The position numbers and the translations under genes are program-made. The notes below the pieces were generated by a model. It had not been told where the DNA came from. It saw only the letters and a program-made list of their open reading frames with translations, and did no database searches. Positions 27,184 through 35,665 of a stretch of 64,000 nt of DNA are shown here, in pieces; positions within the stretch are counted from its first letter, which is position 1; the number at the start of each line of letters is the position of its first letter. Origin of the DNA: Streptomyces sp. JH14 (GTDB lineage Bacteria > Actinomycetota > Actinomycetes > Streptomycetales > Streptomycetaceae); assembly GCF_029428675.1 (NCBI RefSeq), contig NZ_JAJNEL010000001.1, forward strand, positions 1,798,001-1,862,000, in the 5' to 3' direction.

Positions 27184-27981
27184 ATGACCACCGCAGCAGC
27201 AGCCCGCAGCGACCGGCGGATCAGTCCCGTCTTCCTCGGGATCGTCGCCGTCATGGCCGTCTCGGGCTGGGCGGTGTGGACGGACTTCGCGGAGCAGCCC
27301 GGGTTCGCGATCTTCCTCTTCGTGACCGCGGCCTGGGTCGTGTCGCTCTGTCTGCACGAGTACGCGCACGCCCGCACCGCGCTGCACAGCGGGGACGTCT
27401 CGATCGGGGCGAAGGGGTATCTGACTCTGAACCCTCTCGCGTACACCCATGCACTGCTGAGCATCGTGCTGCCGGTGCTGTTCGTGATCCTGGGCGGGAT
27501 CGGGCTGCCCGGTGGCGCGGTCTTCATCGAGCGCGGCCGGATCAGCGGCCGCTGGAAGCACAGCCTGATCTCGGCGGCGGGCCCCCTGACGAACGTCCTG
27601 TTCGCGGTCGTCTGCACGGCGCCGTTCTGGCTGCACGCGCTGGACGGTGTCCCGAGCGGGTTCCAGTACGCCCTGGCGTTCCTGGCGCTGCTTCAGGTCA
27701 CCGCGGCGATCCTGAACTTCGTACCGGTCCCGGGGCTGGACGGATACGGGGTGATCGAGCCCTGGCTCTCGTACCGCATCCGGCGCCAGGTGGAGCCGTT
27801 CGCGCCCTTCGGCCTGCTCGCGGTGTTCGGGCTGCTGTGGATCCCCGAGGTCAACACCGTCTTCTTCGACGCGATCCACAGCCTGCTGCAGGCGCTGGAC
27901 GTCAGCGAGTTCCACACGTACTGCGGCTTCGACGCCTACCAGTTCTGGCAGAAGCCGAATCCGGCCTGCAGCGTCGGTTAG
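27184..27981 (+). CDS. M50 (site-2 protease-like) membrane metalloprotease
   Basis: Intramembrane zinc protease-like protein of 265 aa. Start ATG 27184 with GGAG about 12 bases upstream; the much longer frame upstream is antisense to the AfsR-like gene. Helix 1 follows an 11-residue N-terminus. The zinc motif is HEYAH at residues 58-62, and the distal Asp lies in FVPVPGLDGYG near 185. About six helices are predicted. The family cleaves transmembrane segments of regulators, but this short form without a PDZ domain has no known substrate. Confidence 0.85.
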   Translation: MTTAAAARSDRRISPVFLGIVAVMAVSGWAVWTDFAEQPGFAIFLFVTAAWVVSLCLHEYAHARTALHSGDVSIGAKGYLTLNPLAYTHALLSIVLPVLFVILGGIGLPGGAVFIERGRISGRWKHSLISAAGPLTNVLFAVVCTAPFWLHALDGVPSGFQYALAFLALLQVTAAILNFVPVPGLDGYGVIEPWLSYRIRRQVEPFAPFGLLAVFGLLWIPEVNTVFFDAIHSLLQALDVSEFHTYCGFDAYQFWQKPNPACSVG

Positions 27982-28101
27982 GACCTTGCTTCCGGATCAG
28001 GCCGGATCACGTCGGACCGGGGAGCGACCGCCTCGGAGCAGTTGCGCCGGCCGGGACTCGACCCGGCCGGTCCCCCGCGGAGGGAGTTCGTGGGACGGCC
28101 C

Positions 28102-28275
28102 TCAGGCCGCGGTCTCCGCGCGGTGCTTGCGCAGGTAGTACCACGCCATGTTGGAGGAGAGGCCCGCCAGCAGCACCCAGATGACCCCGAGCCAGCTGCC
28201 CTGGGCGAACGAGATCACGGCCGCACCGACGGTCAGGACGCAGGCGGCGAGGGCATAGAGAGCGAGGCGGGGCAT
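28102..28275 (-). CDS. 57-aa two-helix membrane protein
   Basis: Small gene starting at ATG 28275 with AGGAG about 10 bases upstream. The product has two hydrophobic helices, LYALAACVLTVGAAVISFA and SWLGVIWVLLAGLSSNMAWYY, and ends in a basic tail. Codon use is typical of the neighbourhood (GC at third positions). I recognise no family; a small inner-membrane protein is all that can be said. It is transcribed in the opposite direction to the M50 gene and stops 120 bases after that gene's stop. Confidence 0.65.
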   Translation of the reverse strand: MPRLALYALAACVLTVGAAVISFAQGSWLGVIWVLLAGLSSNMAWYYLRKHRAETAA

Positions 28276-28374
28276 GGGAGGCAGCTCCTGTCCGGGGGTG
28301 GTGCGCGGTCCCGTCCAGTGTCCCCCATGTCCCGTTCCGCTCTCCGCGGGGTGCGGCCGTGGGTGCCCGTCGGC

Positions 28375-29085
28375 TCAGACGTCGGTGGTACGCAGCCCGG
28401 CGTGCGCCTTGTAGCGGCGGTTGACCGAGATCAGGTTGGCGACCAGCGACTCGACCTGGTGGGCATTGCGCAGGCGGCCCGCGAAGATGCCCCGCATGCC
28501 GGGGATGCGGCCGGCGAGCGCCTGCACGAGGTCGGTGTCGGCGCGGGCGTCGCCCAGCACCAGCACATCGGTGTCGATCTCCTCGATCGCCTCGTCCTGG
28601 AGCAGCACCGCCGAGAGGTGGTGGAAGGCGGCGGTGACCCGGGAGTCGGGCAGCAGGGCGGCGGCCTGCTCGGCGGCGCTGCCCTCCTCGGGCTTCAGGG
28701 CGTACGCGCCCTGCTTGTCGAAGCCGAGCGGGTTGACGCAGTCGATGACGAGCTTCCCGGCGAGTTCGTCGCGCAGCGACTCCAGGGTCTTGGCGTGTCC
28801 TTCCCACGGCACGGCGACGATCACGACGTCGCTGCGCCGGGCGCATTCGGCGTTGTCCCAGCCCTCGACGCCAAGGCCCAGCTCGTCGGCGGCGGTCCGG
28901 GCACGGTCCGCGGCACGCGAGCCGATGATCACCTTCTGCCCGGCGCGGGCGAGCCGGTACGCGAGCCCGCGGCCCTGCGGGCCGGTGCCGCCGAGCACGC
29001 CGATGGTCAGCCCGGACACGTCGGGAAGGTCCCAGGGGTCCTTGGCGGGGGGCTTGGGCGCGGTACCGCTGTCATTCGTAGTCAT
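28375..29085 (-). CDS. npdG: F420H2:NADP+ oxidoreductase
   Basis: Cytoplasmic enzyme of 236 aa exchanging hydride between coenzyme F420 and NADP(H). The Rossmann motif LTIGVLGGTGPQGRGLAYRLA lies near residues 25-45, the NADP-binding GSRA at about 54-57, and the F420-site segment AAFHHLSAVLL near 150. ATG 29085 (MTTNDSGTA) is chosen; the longer upstream frame lacks similarity. The F420 pool it feeds may serve oxidoreductases such as the LLM-type enzyme at the right edge of the window. Confidence 0.88.
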   Translation of the reverse strand: MTTNDSGTAPKPPAKDPWDLPDVSGLTIGVLGGTGPQGRGLAYRLARAGQKVIIGSRAADRARTAADELGLGVEGWDNAECARRSDVVIVAVPWEGHAKTLESLRDELAGKLVIDCVNPLGFDKQGAYALKPEEGSAAEQAAALLPDSRVTAAFHHLSAVLLQDEAIEEIDTDVLVLGDARADTDLVQALAGRIPGMRGIFAGRLRNAHQVESLVANLISVNRRYKAHAGLRTTDV

Positions 29086-29224
29086 GCGCCCGACACTACT
29101 GCGCGCCATGGAGGGCGACGCAGCGTCGCACCCGTGCGACATCCGTCACCGCACCTGCCCCGTTCGGCTGGTTCGGTACCGTTCGCCGGTACGGGGGGCT
29201 GGTCCTGCGGCATGATGCCGGGCC

Positions 29225-29827
29225 ATGGATGCCGTACGCGTCGCCCTGCTCCGTGAAGTGCTCGCCGGGACCGAGTGGCCGGCGGCGGCCCGCCGGTTCG
29301 CGGGGACCCTCCGGTCGTCCGTCGTTCCGCACGGCGGCGGGCTGCTGCTGGTGGGCACGGAGGGGTACGAGCCGTGGCACCTGGCGGCCCATCTGGTCGA
29401 CGAGTCCACCTGGGCCGGGCTGCCGGAGCTGGTGCCCACGCTCGTACGGCACCGGGTGGAGCCGGGAGATCCGGCGCATCTGTCCGTCGGTCCTGGCCGG
29501 ATCGAGGCGGCCGGGCGGGGCGAGACGCTGCTGCTGGTGGCCCCGGAGCGGCCCGGCGACGGCCTGCTGGAGCGGGTGCACGACGCACGCCGGGCCGGGG
29601 CGACGGTGCTGTCGCTGGACGACGGCGATCCGGAGGTGCACGGGCTTGCCCATGAAGCACTCACGGTGAGCCGCACCGACGATGTGGACCTGGACACCGT
29701 GCAGCACTTGGTGAGCGCGGCGGCCGGCGAGAACAGCGCCCCCGCGCCCCGCGGTCGCCACCGCTTCCGGGACAGGCTGTCCCGGCTCGCCGATCAGCTG
29801 ACGGCGCCGCCTCCCGCGCGCTGGTGA
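29225..29827 (+). CDS. Conserved hypothetical protein, alpha/beta fold
   Basis: Protein of 200 aa starting at ATG 29225. Hydrophobic strands alternate with helices: GGLLLVGTEG, TLLLVAPE and ATVLSLDDGDPE resemble the nucleotide- or sugar-binding strands of SIS/Rossmann-like folds. The tail is Arg/Pro-rich. No catalytic motif is recognised. It is divergent from the F420:NADP oxidoreductase gene. Confidence 0.65.
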   Translation: MDAVRVALLREVLAGTEWPAAARRFAGTLRSSVVPHGGGLLLVGTEGYEPWHLAAHLVDESTWAGLPELVPTLVRHRVEPGDPAHLSVGPGRIEAAGRGETLLLVAPERPGDGLLERVHDARRAGATVLSLDDGDPEVHGLAHEALTVSRTDDVDLDTVQHLVSAAAGENSAPAPRGRHRFRDRLSRLADQLTAPPPARW

Positions 29828-29887
29828 GGTCTCACGGTCCCCGGCGGAACCGACCGGCCACAGCTGCGGCAGGTACGGGCGGGTGCG

Positions 29888-30055
29888 ATGGCGGGCCGGA
29901 TGGCGTGCGTGGCCTCGGTGGCGCTGCCGGCTGCGGCGCCGCCGAAGCTGCTCACGTACGACTCCGCGACGGACGAGGACGCTGTGCGGCGCAGGTCGCC
30001 GAAGGAATCGGCCACCGCGCCGGCCGAGCAGCCCGGTCCGGACCGCGCCCGATGA
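29888..30055 (+). CDS. Possible 55-aa protein, uncertain
   Basis: Short frame from ATG 29888 to TGA at 30053-30055. Product: an N-terminal moderately hydrophobic part (CVASVALPAAAPP), then a charged, Pro/Ala-rich tail. There is no clear ribosome-binding site and no recognised family. Third-position GC is high, but this does not prove coding. It is included because it fills the space between two real genes. Confidence 0.3.
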   Translation: MAGRMACVASVALPAAAPPKLLTYDSATDEDAVRRRSPKESATAPAEQPGPDRAR

Positions 30056-30076
30056 GGCGGGGCTCCGGGGGCGGAA

Positions 30077-30307
30077 CTACGCGTCGGCCTCCGGTGGCGT
30101 GTCCCGGTCGTGCCACCTGGGGTCGTTCTCCCACTCCAGATTCCGCTCCTGCGCGGTGTTCATCGCGTGCTGCGCCTCCTCGCGGGAGGTGTAGGGGCCG
30201 AACCGGTCCTTCGCCGGGCACTCCGGGCCTTCCTCGACCTTCTGGTGCACCAGGCAGTAGTACCACTCGCCCGGCTTGCCGACCGTGCGCTTCTTGAACA
30301 GGGCCAT
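30077..30307 (-). CDS. Conserved small actinobacterial protein ([18 protein letters not shown] type)
   Basis: Protein of 76 aa with AAAGGAG just before a doubled ATG; ATG 30307 has the better spacing, ATG 30310 is possible. It contains [20 protein letters not shown], with two Cys and a His that could bind a metal, then an Ala/Glu helix ([19 protein letters not shown]). Related short proteins are widespread in Streptomyces, of unknown role. It is divergent from map. Confidence 0.75.
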   Translation of the reverse strand: MALFKKRTVGKPGEWYYCLVHQKVEEGPECPAKDRFGPYTSREEAQHAMNTAQERNLEWENDPRWHDRDTPPEADA

Positions 30308-30352
30308 CATCGGCTCCTTTCCTCTGAGCCATGCTGCCCCAAGCACGCTGGT

Positions 30353-30366
30353 TAGACTCGCTGACA
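30353..30366 (+). promoter_or_regulatory. -10 element for leaderless map
   Basis: TAGACT (30353-30358) lies exactly 7 bases before the ATG of map, and no ribosome-binding site is present, so the transcript probably begins at the start codon. Confidence 0.5.
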
Positions 30367-31223
30367 TGTCTGGCCAGTCGCTGCTCGTACCAGGGGAGAT
30401 CACTCCCATTCGTTCCGTACCCGGAAACATCCGGCGCCCCGAGTACGTGGGTAAGCCGGCTCCGACGCCGTACACGGGTCCGGAGATCCAGGACGCCGAC
30501 ACCGTCGAGCGCATGCGCATCGCCGGCCGGATCGCCGCGCAGGCGATGGCCGAGGCCGCGAAGCACATCGCTCCGGGTGTGACGACGGACGAACTCGACC
30601 GGGTCGCCCACGAGTTCATGTGCGATCACGGCGCCTATCCCTCGACGCTCGGCTACCGCGGCTTCCCCAAGTCGCTCTGCTCGTCGCTCAACGAAGTCAT
30701 CTGCCACGGCATCCCGGACTCGACGGTGCTGCGCGACGGCGACATCGTGAACCTCGACGTGACCGCGTACATCAACGGCGTGCACGGCGACAACAACGCC
30801 ACGTATCTCTGCGGCGAGGTGGACGAGGAGTCCCGCCTGCTCGTGGAGCGCACGGAGGAGTCGCTGAACCGGGCGATCAAGGCGGTCCGCCCCGGCCGTC
30901 AGATCAATGTGATCGGACGGGTCATCGAGTCGTACGCGAAGCGTTTCGGGTACGGCGTGGTCCGGGACTTCACCGGGCACGGGATCAATGCGTCGTTCCA
31001 CTCCGGCCTGATCATTCCGCACTACGACAGTCCGCACGCGACGACCGTGATGCAGCCCGGCATGACGTTCACCATCGAGCCGATGCTGACGCTCGGGACG
31101 CACCAGTACGACATGTGGGACGACGGCTGGACCGTGGTGACGAAGGACCGCAAGCGCACCGCCCAGTTCGAGCACACGCTGGTGGTGACGGAGACGGGCG
31201 TCGAGATCCTGACGCTGCCGTAA
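30366..31223 (+). CDS. map: Methionine aminopeptidase
   Basis: Removes the initiator methionine from new proteins; type I, 285 aa. Metal ligands are visible: Asp in NLDVTAY, Asp in GDNNATY, His in GHGINASFH, Glu in FTIEPML and Glu in AQFEHTLV. The N-terminal extension (about 45 residues, with [13 protein letters not shown]) is the SH3-ligand-like linker of actinobacterial MapB-type enzymes. ATG 30366 ([10 protein letters not shown]) follows directly on a -10 box. A T-tailed hairpin ends the transcript. Confidence 0.93.
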   Translation: MSGQSLLVPGEITPIRSVPGNIRRPEYVGKPAPTPYTGPEIQDADTVERMRIAGRIAAQAMAEAAKHIAPGVTTDELDRVAHEFMCDHGAYPSTLGYRGFPKSLCSSLNEVICHGIPDSTVLRDGDIVNLDVTAYINGVHGDNNATYLCGEVDEESRLLVERTEESLNRAIKAVRPGRQINVIGRVIESYAKRFGYGVVRDFTGHGINASFHSGLIIPHYDSPHATTVMQPGMTFTIEPMLTLGTHQYDMWDDGWTVVTKDRKRTAQFEHTLVVTETGVEILTLP

Positions 31224-31234
31224 CCCTCCGCAGG

Positions 31235-31280
31235 CGATACGCGCCCCCGGCACGCGGACGGAACCGGGCGTATCGTTTTT
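31235..31280 (+). terminator. Rho-independent terminator of map with T-run
   Basis: CGATACGC (31235-31242) pairs with GCGTATCG (31268-31275), followed at once by TTTTT. A classical intrinsic terminator, uncommon in this genus. Confidence 0.7.
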
Positions 31281-31307
31281 ACCGACAGAGCGTCGGGAAG
31301 GTGTTGG

Positions 31308-31323
31308 CTTAGGTAAGCCTAAG
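31308..31323. promoter_or_regulatory. Iron box (DmdR/IdeR type) upstream of heme oxygenase
   Basis: CTTAGGTAAGCCTAAG matches the core of the DtxR/IdeR/DmdR consensus (TTAGGTTAGGCTAACCTAA family) and is a near-perfect dyad. It lies 105 bases before the heme oxygenase start. Iron-loaded repressor would shut the gene off when iron is plentiful. Confidence 0.8.
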
Positions 31324-31427
31324 CAGGACGATCGGAGATGTCGACAGTGGCTGCCGAGCGCAGTTGCTGTCGGCTTTTCTGTCTCGTTCCGCCTTCCCGT
31401 CCCTCCCCCGGTCACCGGAGGCCCGCC

Positions 31428-32090
31428 TTGGACGCAACCGCCGCCACCCCCTTCTCGACACTGATCCGCACGGCATCGCACGAGCAGCACACCGAGGCGG
31501 AGACCTCGGTCTTCATGAGCGACCTGCTGGGAGGGCGGCTCGGAGTGGACGCGTACACGCGCTACACCGAGCAGCTGTGGTTCGTCTACCGGGCACTGGA
31601 GGAGGGCGCGGAGGAACTGCGCAGCGACCCGGTCGCCGGTCCGTTCATCCGGCCGGAACTGATGCGCACGGCGGAGCTGGAGCGCGATCTGGCACATCTG
31701 CGGGGTGCGGGCTGGCACGAGGGCCTGAGGCCGCTGCCCGCGACGGCCGTGTACGCCGACCGGGTGACCGAGTGCGCGCGCAGCTGGCCCGCCGGATACA
31801 TCGCGCACCACTACACGCGCTATCTCGGGGACCTCTCCGGCGGCCAGATCATCCGCGACCGGGCGGAGAAGACCTGGGGCTTCGCGCGCAAGGGCGACGG
31901 GGTGCGGTTCTACGTCTTCGAGGAGATCGCCAACCCCGCCTCGTTCAAGCGGGGCTACCGCGAGCTGCTCGACGCGGTGGACGCGGACGAGCTGGAGAAG
32001 AAGCGGATCGTGGAGGAGTGCAAGCGCGCGTTTGCACTGAACACCGCGGTGTTCCGGGAGCTGGGTGAGGCGTTCCGGCGCAGCGCGTAG
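31428..32090 (+). CDS. Heme oxygenase
   Basis: Splits heme to biliverdin, CO and ferrous iron; used here to recover iron. The product is 220 aa. I choose TTG 31428 because GGAGG lies 7 bases before it and the conserved domain begins there; an upstream ATG (31338) would add 30 unrelated residues. The proximal heme His lies in ASHEQHTEAE (about residues 15-24), and the distal helix is LGDLSGGQIIRDRA. Repression by iron is inferred from the box upstream. It ends convergent with a PhzF-like gene. Confidence 0.92.
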   Translation: MDATAATPFSTLIRTASHEQHTEAETSVFMSDLLGGRLGVDAYTRYTEQLWFVYRALEEGAEELRSDPVAGPFIRPELMRTAELERDLAHLRGAGWHEGLRPLPATAVYADRVTECARSWPAGYIAHHYTRYLGDLSGGQIIRDRAEKTWGFARKGDGVRFYVFEEIANPASFKRGYRELLDAVDADELEKKRIVEECKRAFALNTAVFRELGEAFRRSA

Positions 32091-32166
32091 GCCCCACGGG
32101 GTGCGGAGGACGCGATGACCGGATTCCGACGGTGGCCCCGGTCACCCCTGCCGCGTTGTCCTCAAT

Positions 32167-32198
32167 CGTCGGACGGGCTTGAATTCGCCCGTCCGACG
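32167..32198. terminator. Bidirectional hairpin between heme oxygenase and phzF-like gene
   Basis: Perfect 12-bp arms (CGTCGGACGGGC, 32167-32178, and complement 32187-32198) with an 8-base loop. Confidence 0.75.
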
Positions 32199-32212
32199 TC
32201 ACGACGCCGACG

Positions 32213-32899
32213 TCACAGCGCCGGTGACAGGCTTGATTGCGCCAGCAGGACGCGGCCCCCGATCTCCACCGAGCCGTCCGGTGCGGGTGCGGTGAGGATC
32301 TGGGACCCACGGCCCTGCGTGATGTTGAGGGCGCGGCCCAGTTGCGCGCTGAGCAGCAGGGCCGCCGCCCCCGTCGCCTCGTCCTCGACGATGCCGTCGT
32401 CGCGTCGCGGGAACGCCCGCGCCCTGACGCGGCCCGCCGCCTCGTCCTCCCACGCCCATACGTACAACCAGCCCTCGCCGGGCGGTGGTCCGGTCAGCGC
32501 CTCCACCTCGGCGACGGATGCGTACCGCTCCAGCGTGCGCGGCGGCACCCACTCGGGGCGGGCGGTGATCCAGCTGAACTCACCGTCCTGGCGGGCGAAG
32601 ATCTCGCCGACCGGCAGTTCCAGGATCTCCACGTCGAGCAGCCAGGCGGCCCCCACGAGCGGGTGCCCGGCGAACGGAAGCCGGAGACCCGGCGTGTAGA
32701 TGTCGACGTGCCCGCGCTCGGGATCGTCGACGAACACGGTCTCGCTGAAGCCGAGTTGCCCGGCCAGCGTCTGCCGGGACGCCTGGTCGGGGTACGTACG
32801 CCCGTCGCGTACGACCCCGAGTGCGTTGCCGTGCCGTCCGTCCGGTCCACAGAACACGCGCAGCACATCGACGCCTGCGGGTACCTCGTAGTCACTCAC
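32213..32899 (-). CDS. PhzF-family isomerase/epimerase-like protein (copy 1)
   Basis: Protein of 228 aa, start GTG 32899 (product begins SDYEVPAGVDVLRVFC). Family hallmarks: DGRHGNALGVV near the N-terminus, GHPLVGAAWLL, and VEDEATGAAALLLSAQLG near the C-terminus, carrying conserved Gly/Thr residues of the active-site cleft. The family includes PhzF of phenazine synthesis and diaminopimelate epimerase-like folds. No phenazine genes are nearby, so the substrate is unknown. It is shorter than copy 2 (47384-48262) and differs from it over most of its length. Confidence 0.82.
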   Translation of the reverse strand: MSDYEVPAGVDVLRVFCGPDGRHGNALGVVRDGRTYPDQASRQTLAGQLGFSETVFVDDPERGHVDIYTPGLRLPFAGHPLVGAAWLLDVEILELPVGEIFARQDGEFSWITARPEWVPPRTLERYASVAEVEALTGPPPGEGWLYVWAWEDEAAGRVRARAFPRRDDGIVEDEATGAAALLLSAQLGRALNITQGRGSQILTAPAPDGSVEIGGRVLLAQSSLSPAL

Positions 32900-33075
32900 A
32901 CACGCATTCAAGCACCGCCCTCGCACCGCCGGCGCCGGGGCGCCCCTCGCCGAACCGGAACGAAGCACTTGACACGTGCTTGACCTTCTCATGGGTTACC
33001 CATGGGTCGTCCGTGACTGCCCCGTTCTCCGCCACATCGAGTGAGAGCTGAATCACTGCACCGGTGGGTACCAGT

Positions 33076-33113
33076 GAGGTAAGCCTCGGTTAAGTTAGGT
33101 CCGCCTCACCTGT
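33076..33113. promoter_or_regulatory. Two candidate iron boxes upstream of efeO
   Basis: GAGGTAAGCCTC at 33076-33087 is a dyad with the same TAAG centre as the box before heme oxygenase. TTAGGTCCGCCTCACCTGT at 33095-33113 matches the 19-bp iron-box consensus at about 14 positions. Both lie within 90 bases of the efeO start. Confidence 0.65.
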
Positions 33114-33161
33114 ACTTGTCCGGCCTCTGTTTCCTCTCTCTTCAGCCTTTGTGGAGCCCGC

Positions 33162-34298
33162 ATGCGAGCCATTCGTTTCTCCGTCGCCACCGCTGTCGCC
33201 ACCGTGGCAGCTCTGACCGCCGTCACGGGCTGCGCCGAGAAGAGCGACGGCAAAGGCGACGGCGCGGTGACGGTCAGCGCGAAGGACGACTCCTGCGCGG
33301 TGTCGAAGAAGAAGCTCCCGGCCGGCCACATCGAACTGGCCGTGGCGAACGAGGGCTCCAAGGTCACCGAGGTCTACGTCCTCTTCCCGGACGACCGCAT
33401 CGTCGCCGAGCGCGAGAACATCGGCCCCGGCACCAAGGCCACCATCACCGCCGAGGTCAAGGCCGGTTCCTACGACGTCGTCTGCAAGCCCGGCATGAAG
33501 GGCGCCGGCTTCCGGCAGAACATCGAGGTCACCGGCGGCGCCGTGGCCAAGCGCAGCCCCGAGATGGACAAGGCCGTCGCCGGCTACCGCACCTACGTGC
33601 AGGCGCAGGCCGACGAGACGCTGCCGAAGGTCAAGGCCTTCACGGACGCCGTCGCGGCGGGTGACATCGAGGCCGCGAAGAAGGCATACGCCGAATCCCG
33701 CATCGGCTGGGAGCGCACCGAACCGGTCGCCGAGTCCTTCGGTGACATCGACCCGAAGGTCGACGTCCGCGCGGACGGCCTGGAGGACGGCCAGAAGTGG
33801 ACCGGCTGGCACCGCCTCGAGAAGGCGCTGTGGCAGGACAAGAAGCTCGGCGCCGAGGAGAAGGCCCTCGCCCCGGTCCTGTACAAGGACCTCGTCGACT
33901 GGCAGAAGCGGGTCGGCAAGGCGGAGATCACTCCGACCTCGATGGCCAACGGTGCCAAGGAGCTCCTCGACGAGGTCGCCACCGGCAAGGTCACCGGTGA
34001 GGAAGAGCGCTACAGCCACACCGACCTGATCGACTTCAAGGCCAATGTCGAAGGCGCGCAGCAGTCGTACGAGCTGCTGAAGCCGATCGCCTCGAAGAAC
34101 GACGCGGCCCTGACCGCCACCCTGGACAAGCAGTTCGCTGCGCTCAACACGCTGCTGGACAAGTACCGCGAGGACAAGAGCTCGTACGAGTTCACCTCGT
34201 ACGACAAGGTCGGCAAGGCGGACCGCAAGGAACTGTCGGACGCCGTCAACGCGCTGGCCGAGCCGCTGTCGCAGCTCGCCGCCGCGGTGACGAAGTAA
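33162..34298 (+). CDS. efeO: Ferrous iron uptake lipoprotein EfeO
   Basis: Extracytoplasmic iron-binding component of the EfeUOB system, 378 aa. The signal peptide ends at a lipobox with Cys24 (AVTGC). A cupredoxin-like domain (about residues 40-125, Cys in DDSCAV and VVCKPG) precedes the imelysin/M75 domain, with its metal motif in GWHRLEKALW (HxxE). The full two-domain architecture is present. It is first of an operon efeO-efeB-efeU-lipoprotein behind iron boxes. The next gene begins within about 20 bases. Confidence 0.92.
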   Translation: MRAIRFSVATAVATVAALTAVTGCAEKSDGKGDGAVTVSAKDDSCAVSKKKLPAGHIELAVANEGSKVTEVYVLFPDDRIVAERENIGPGTKATITAEVKAGSYDVVCKPGMKGAGFRQNIEVTGGAVAKRSPEMDKAVAGYRTYVQAQADETLPKVKAFTDAVAAGDIEAAKKAYAESRIGWERTEPVAESFGDIDPKVDVRADGLEDGQKWTGWHRLEKALWQDKKLGAEEKALAPVLYKDLVDWQKRVGKAEITPTSMANGAKELLDEVATGKVTGEEERYSHTDLIDFKANVEGAQQSYELLKPIASKNDAALTATLDKQFAALNTLLDKYREDKSSYEFTSYDKVGKADRKELSDAVNALAEPLSQLAAAVTK

Positions 34299-34318
34299 TG
34301 GACGGGGAGGTGCCGGTC

Positions 34319-35632
34319 ATGTCCGGGGAAGCCCAGAACACCACCGGGGCGGACGTCGCCGGGGCAGGCGGAACCGCCGGGCCCGCTGCCGCCGGAGCCG
34401 CAGACCGTGTCCCGTCGCGCCGTGCGCTGCTCGGCTGGGGCGGTGCCGGGCTGGCGCTCGGCGCGGTCGCGGCCGGCGGCGCGGTCGCCGCGGTGCGTAC
34501 GGGGAGCGACGCGGTACCGGCCGCGGACAGCGGCGCCGCGGTGCCGTTCCACGGCGTGCACCAGGCCGGGATCGCCACCGCCGTCCAGGACAGGCTGCAC
34601 TTCGCCGCCTTCGACGTGACGACGAAGGACCGGTCCGAACTGATCGCGCTGCTCAAGGAGTGGACGCGGGCGGCCGAGCGGATGACGGCCGGTCATGCGG
34701 TCGGAGACGGGGCGTACGGCGGTCTCGCCGAAGCGCCGCCGGACGACACGGGCGAGGCGCTGGGGCTCAAGCCGTCCCGGCTCACCCTCACCATCGGCTT
34801 CGGCCCCTCGCTGTTCGCCAAGGGCCGGTTCGGTCTCGAGAACCGGCGCCCGGAGGCGCTCGTCGATCTGCCGAAGTTCCCCGGTGACAATCTCGACGCG
34901 GCCCGCAGCGGCGGCGACCTGTGCATCCAGGCGTGTGCCGACGACCCGCAGGTCGCGGTGCACGCCATCCGCAACCTCGCCAGGATCGGCATGGGCCGCA
35001 CGGCGATCCGCTGGTCGCAGCTGGGCTTCGGCAAGACGTCGTCGACGACGCCGGACGCCCAGACCCCGCGGAACATGATGGGCTTCAAGGACGGCACCCG
35101 GAACATCGCCGGCACCGACACCGCGGCCCTCGACAAGCACGTGTGGGTCGGCGAGAAGGACGACGCGGGCTGGATGACCGGGGGTTCGTACCTGGTCGCC
35201 CGGCGCATCCGCATGCACATCGAGACCTGGGACCGCACCGGGCTCCAGGAGCAGGAGGACGTCTTCGGCCGGGACAAGGGCGAGGGCGCCCCGGTCGGCA
35301 AGTCGAAGGAGCGCGACGAGCCGTTCCTGAAGGCCATGCTGCCCACCGCCCATGTGCGCCTCGCCCATCCGGACAGCAACGACGGTGCGACGATCCTGCG
35401 CCGCGGCTACTCCTTCACCGACGGCACCGACGGCCTGGGCCGGCTCGACGCGGGGCTGTTCTTCCTCGCGTACCAGCGCGATGTCCGGAAGGCGTTCATT
35501 CCGCTGCAGCGCCGGCTCGCGGCACACGACGCACTCAACGAGTACATCCAGCACGTGGGTTCGGCGCACTTCGCCGTCCCGCCGGGCGTCCGCTCCAAGG
35601 ACGACTGGTGGGGCCGGGCGCTGTTCTCGTAA
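34319..35632 (+). CDS. efeB: Dye-decolourising-type heme peroxidase EfeB (deferrochelatase)
   Basis: Exported heme peroxidase of 437 aa that oxidises Fe(II) or frees iron from heme for the Efe system. ATG 34319 is taken because GGAGG (34306-34310) is 8 bases upstream; ATG 34298 touches the efeO stop but has no site. A Tat signal SRRALLGWGGAG lies near residues 33-44. The DyP motif is GFKDGTRN (GxxDG), and a His-Arg region AHPDSNDGATILRRGYSF carries the heme-ligand neighbourhood. Confidence 0.92.
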   Translation: MSGEAQNTTGADVAGAGGTAGPAAAGAADRVPSRRALLGWGGAGLALGAVAAGGAVAAVRTGSDAVPAADSGAAVPFHGVHQAGIATAVQDRLHFAAFDVTTKDRSELIALLKEWTRAAERMTAGHAVGDGAYGGLAEAPPDDTGEALGLKPSRLTLTIGFGPSLFAKGRFGLENRRPEALVDLPKFPGDNLDAARSGGDLCIQACADDPQVAVHAIRNLARIGMGRTAIRWSQLGFGKTSSTTPDAQTPRNMMGFKDGTRNIAGTDTAALDKHVWVGEKDDAGWMTGGSYLVARRIRMHIETWDRTGLQEQEDVFGRDKGEGAPVGKSKERDEPFLKAMLPTAHVRLAHPDSNDGATILRRGYSFTDGTDGLGRLDAGLFFLAYQRDVRKAFIPLQRRLAAHDALNEYIQHVGSAHFAVPPGVRSKDDWWGRALFS

Positions 35633-35665
35633 CGGGACTCGAAGCGGAAAAAGGAGAACCGAAAC

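Noticed and set aside
31338-31427. ATG 31338 as start of heme oxygenase
   Set aside because: It adds 30 residues unlike the family, its GGAG touches the ATG, and the TTG at 31428 has a well spaced GGAGG.
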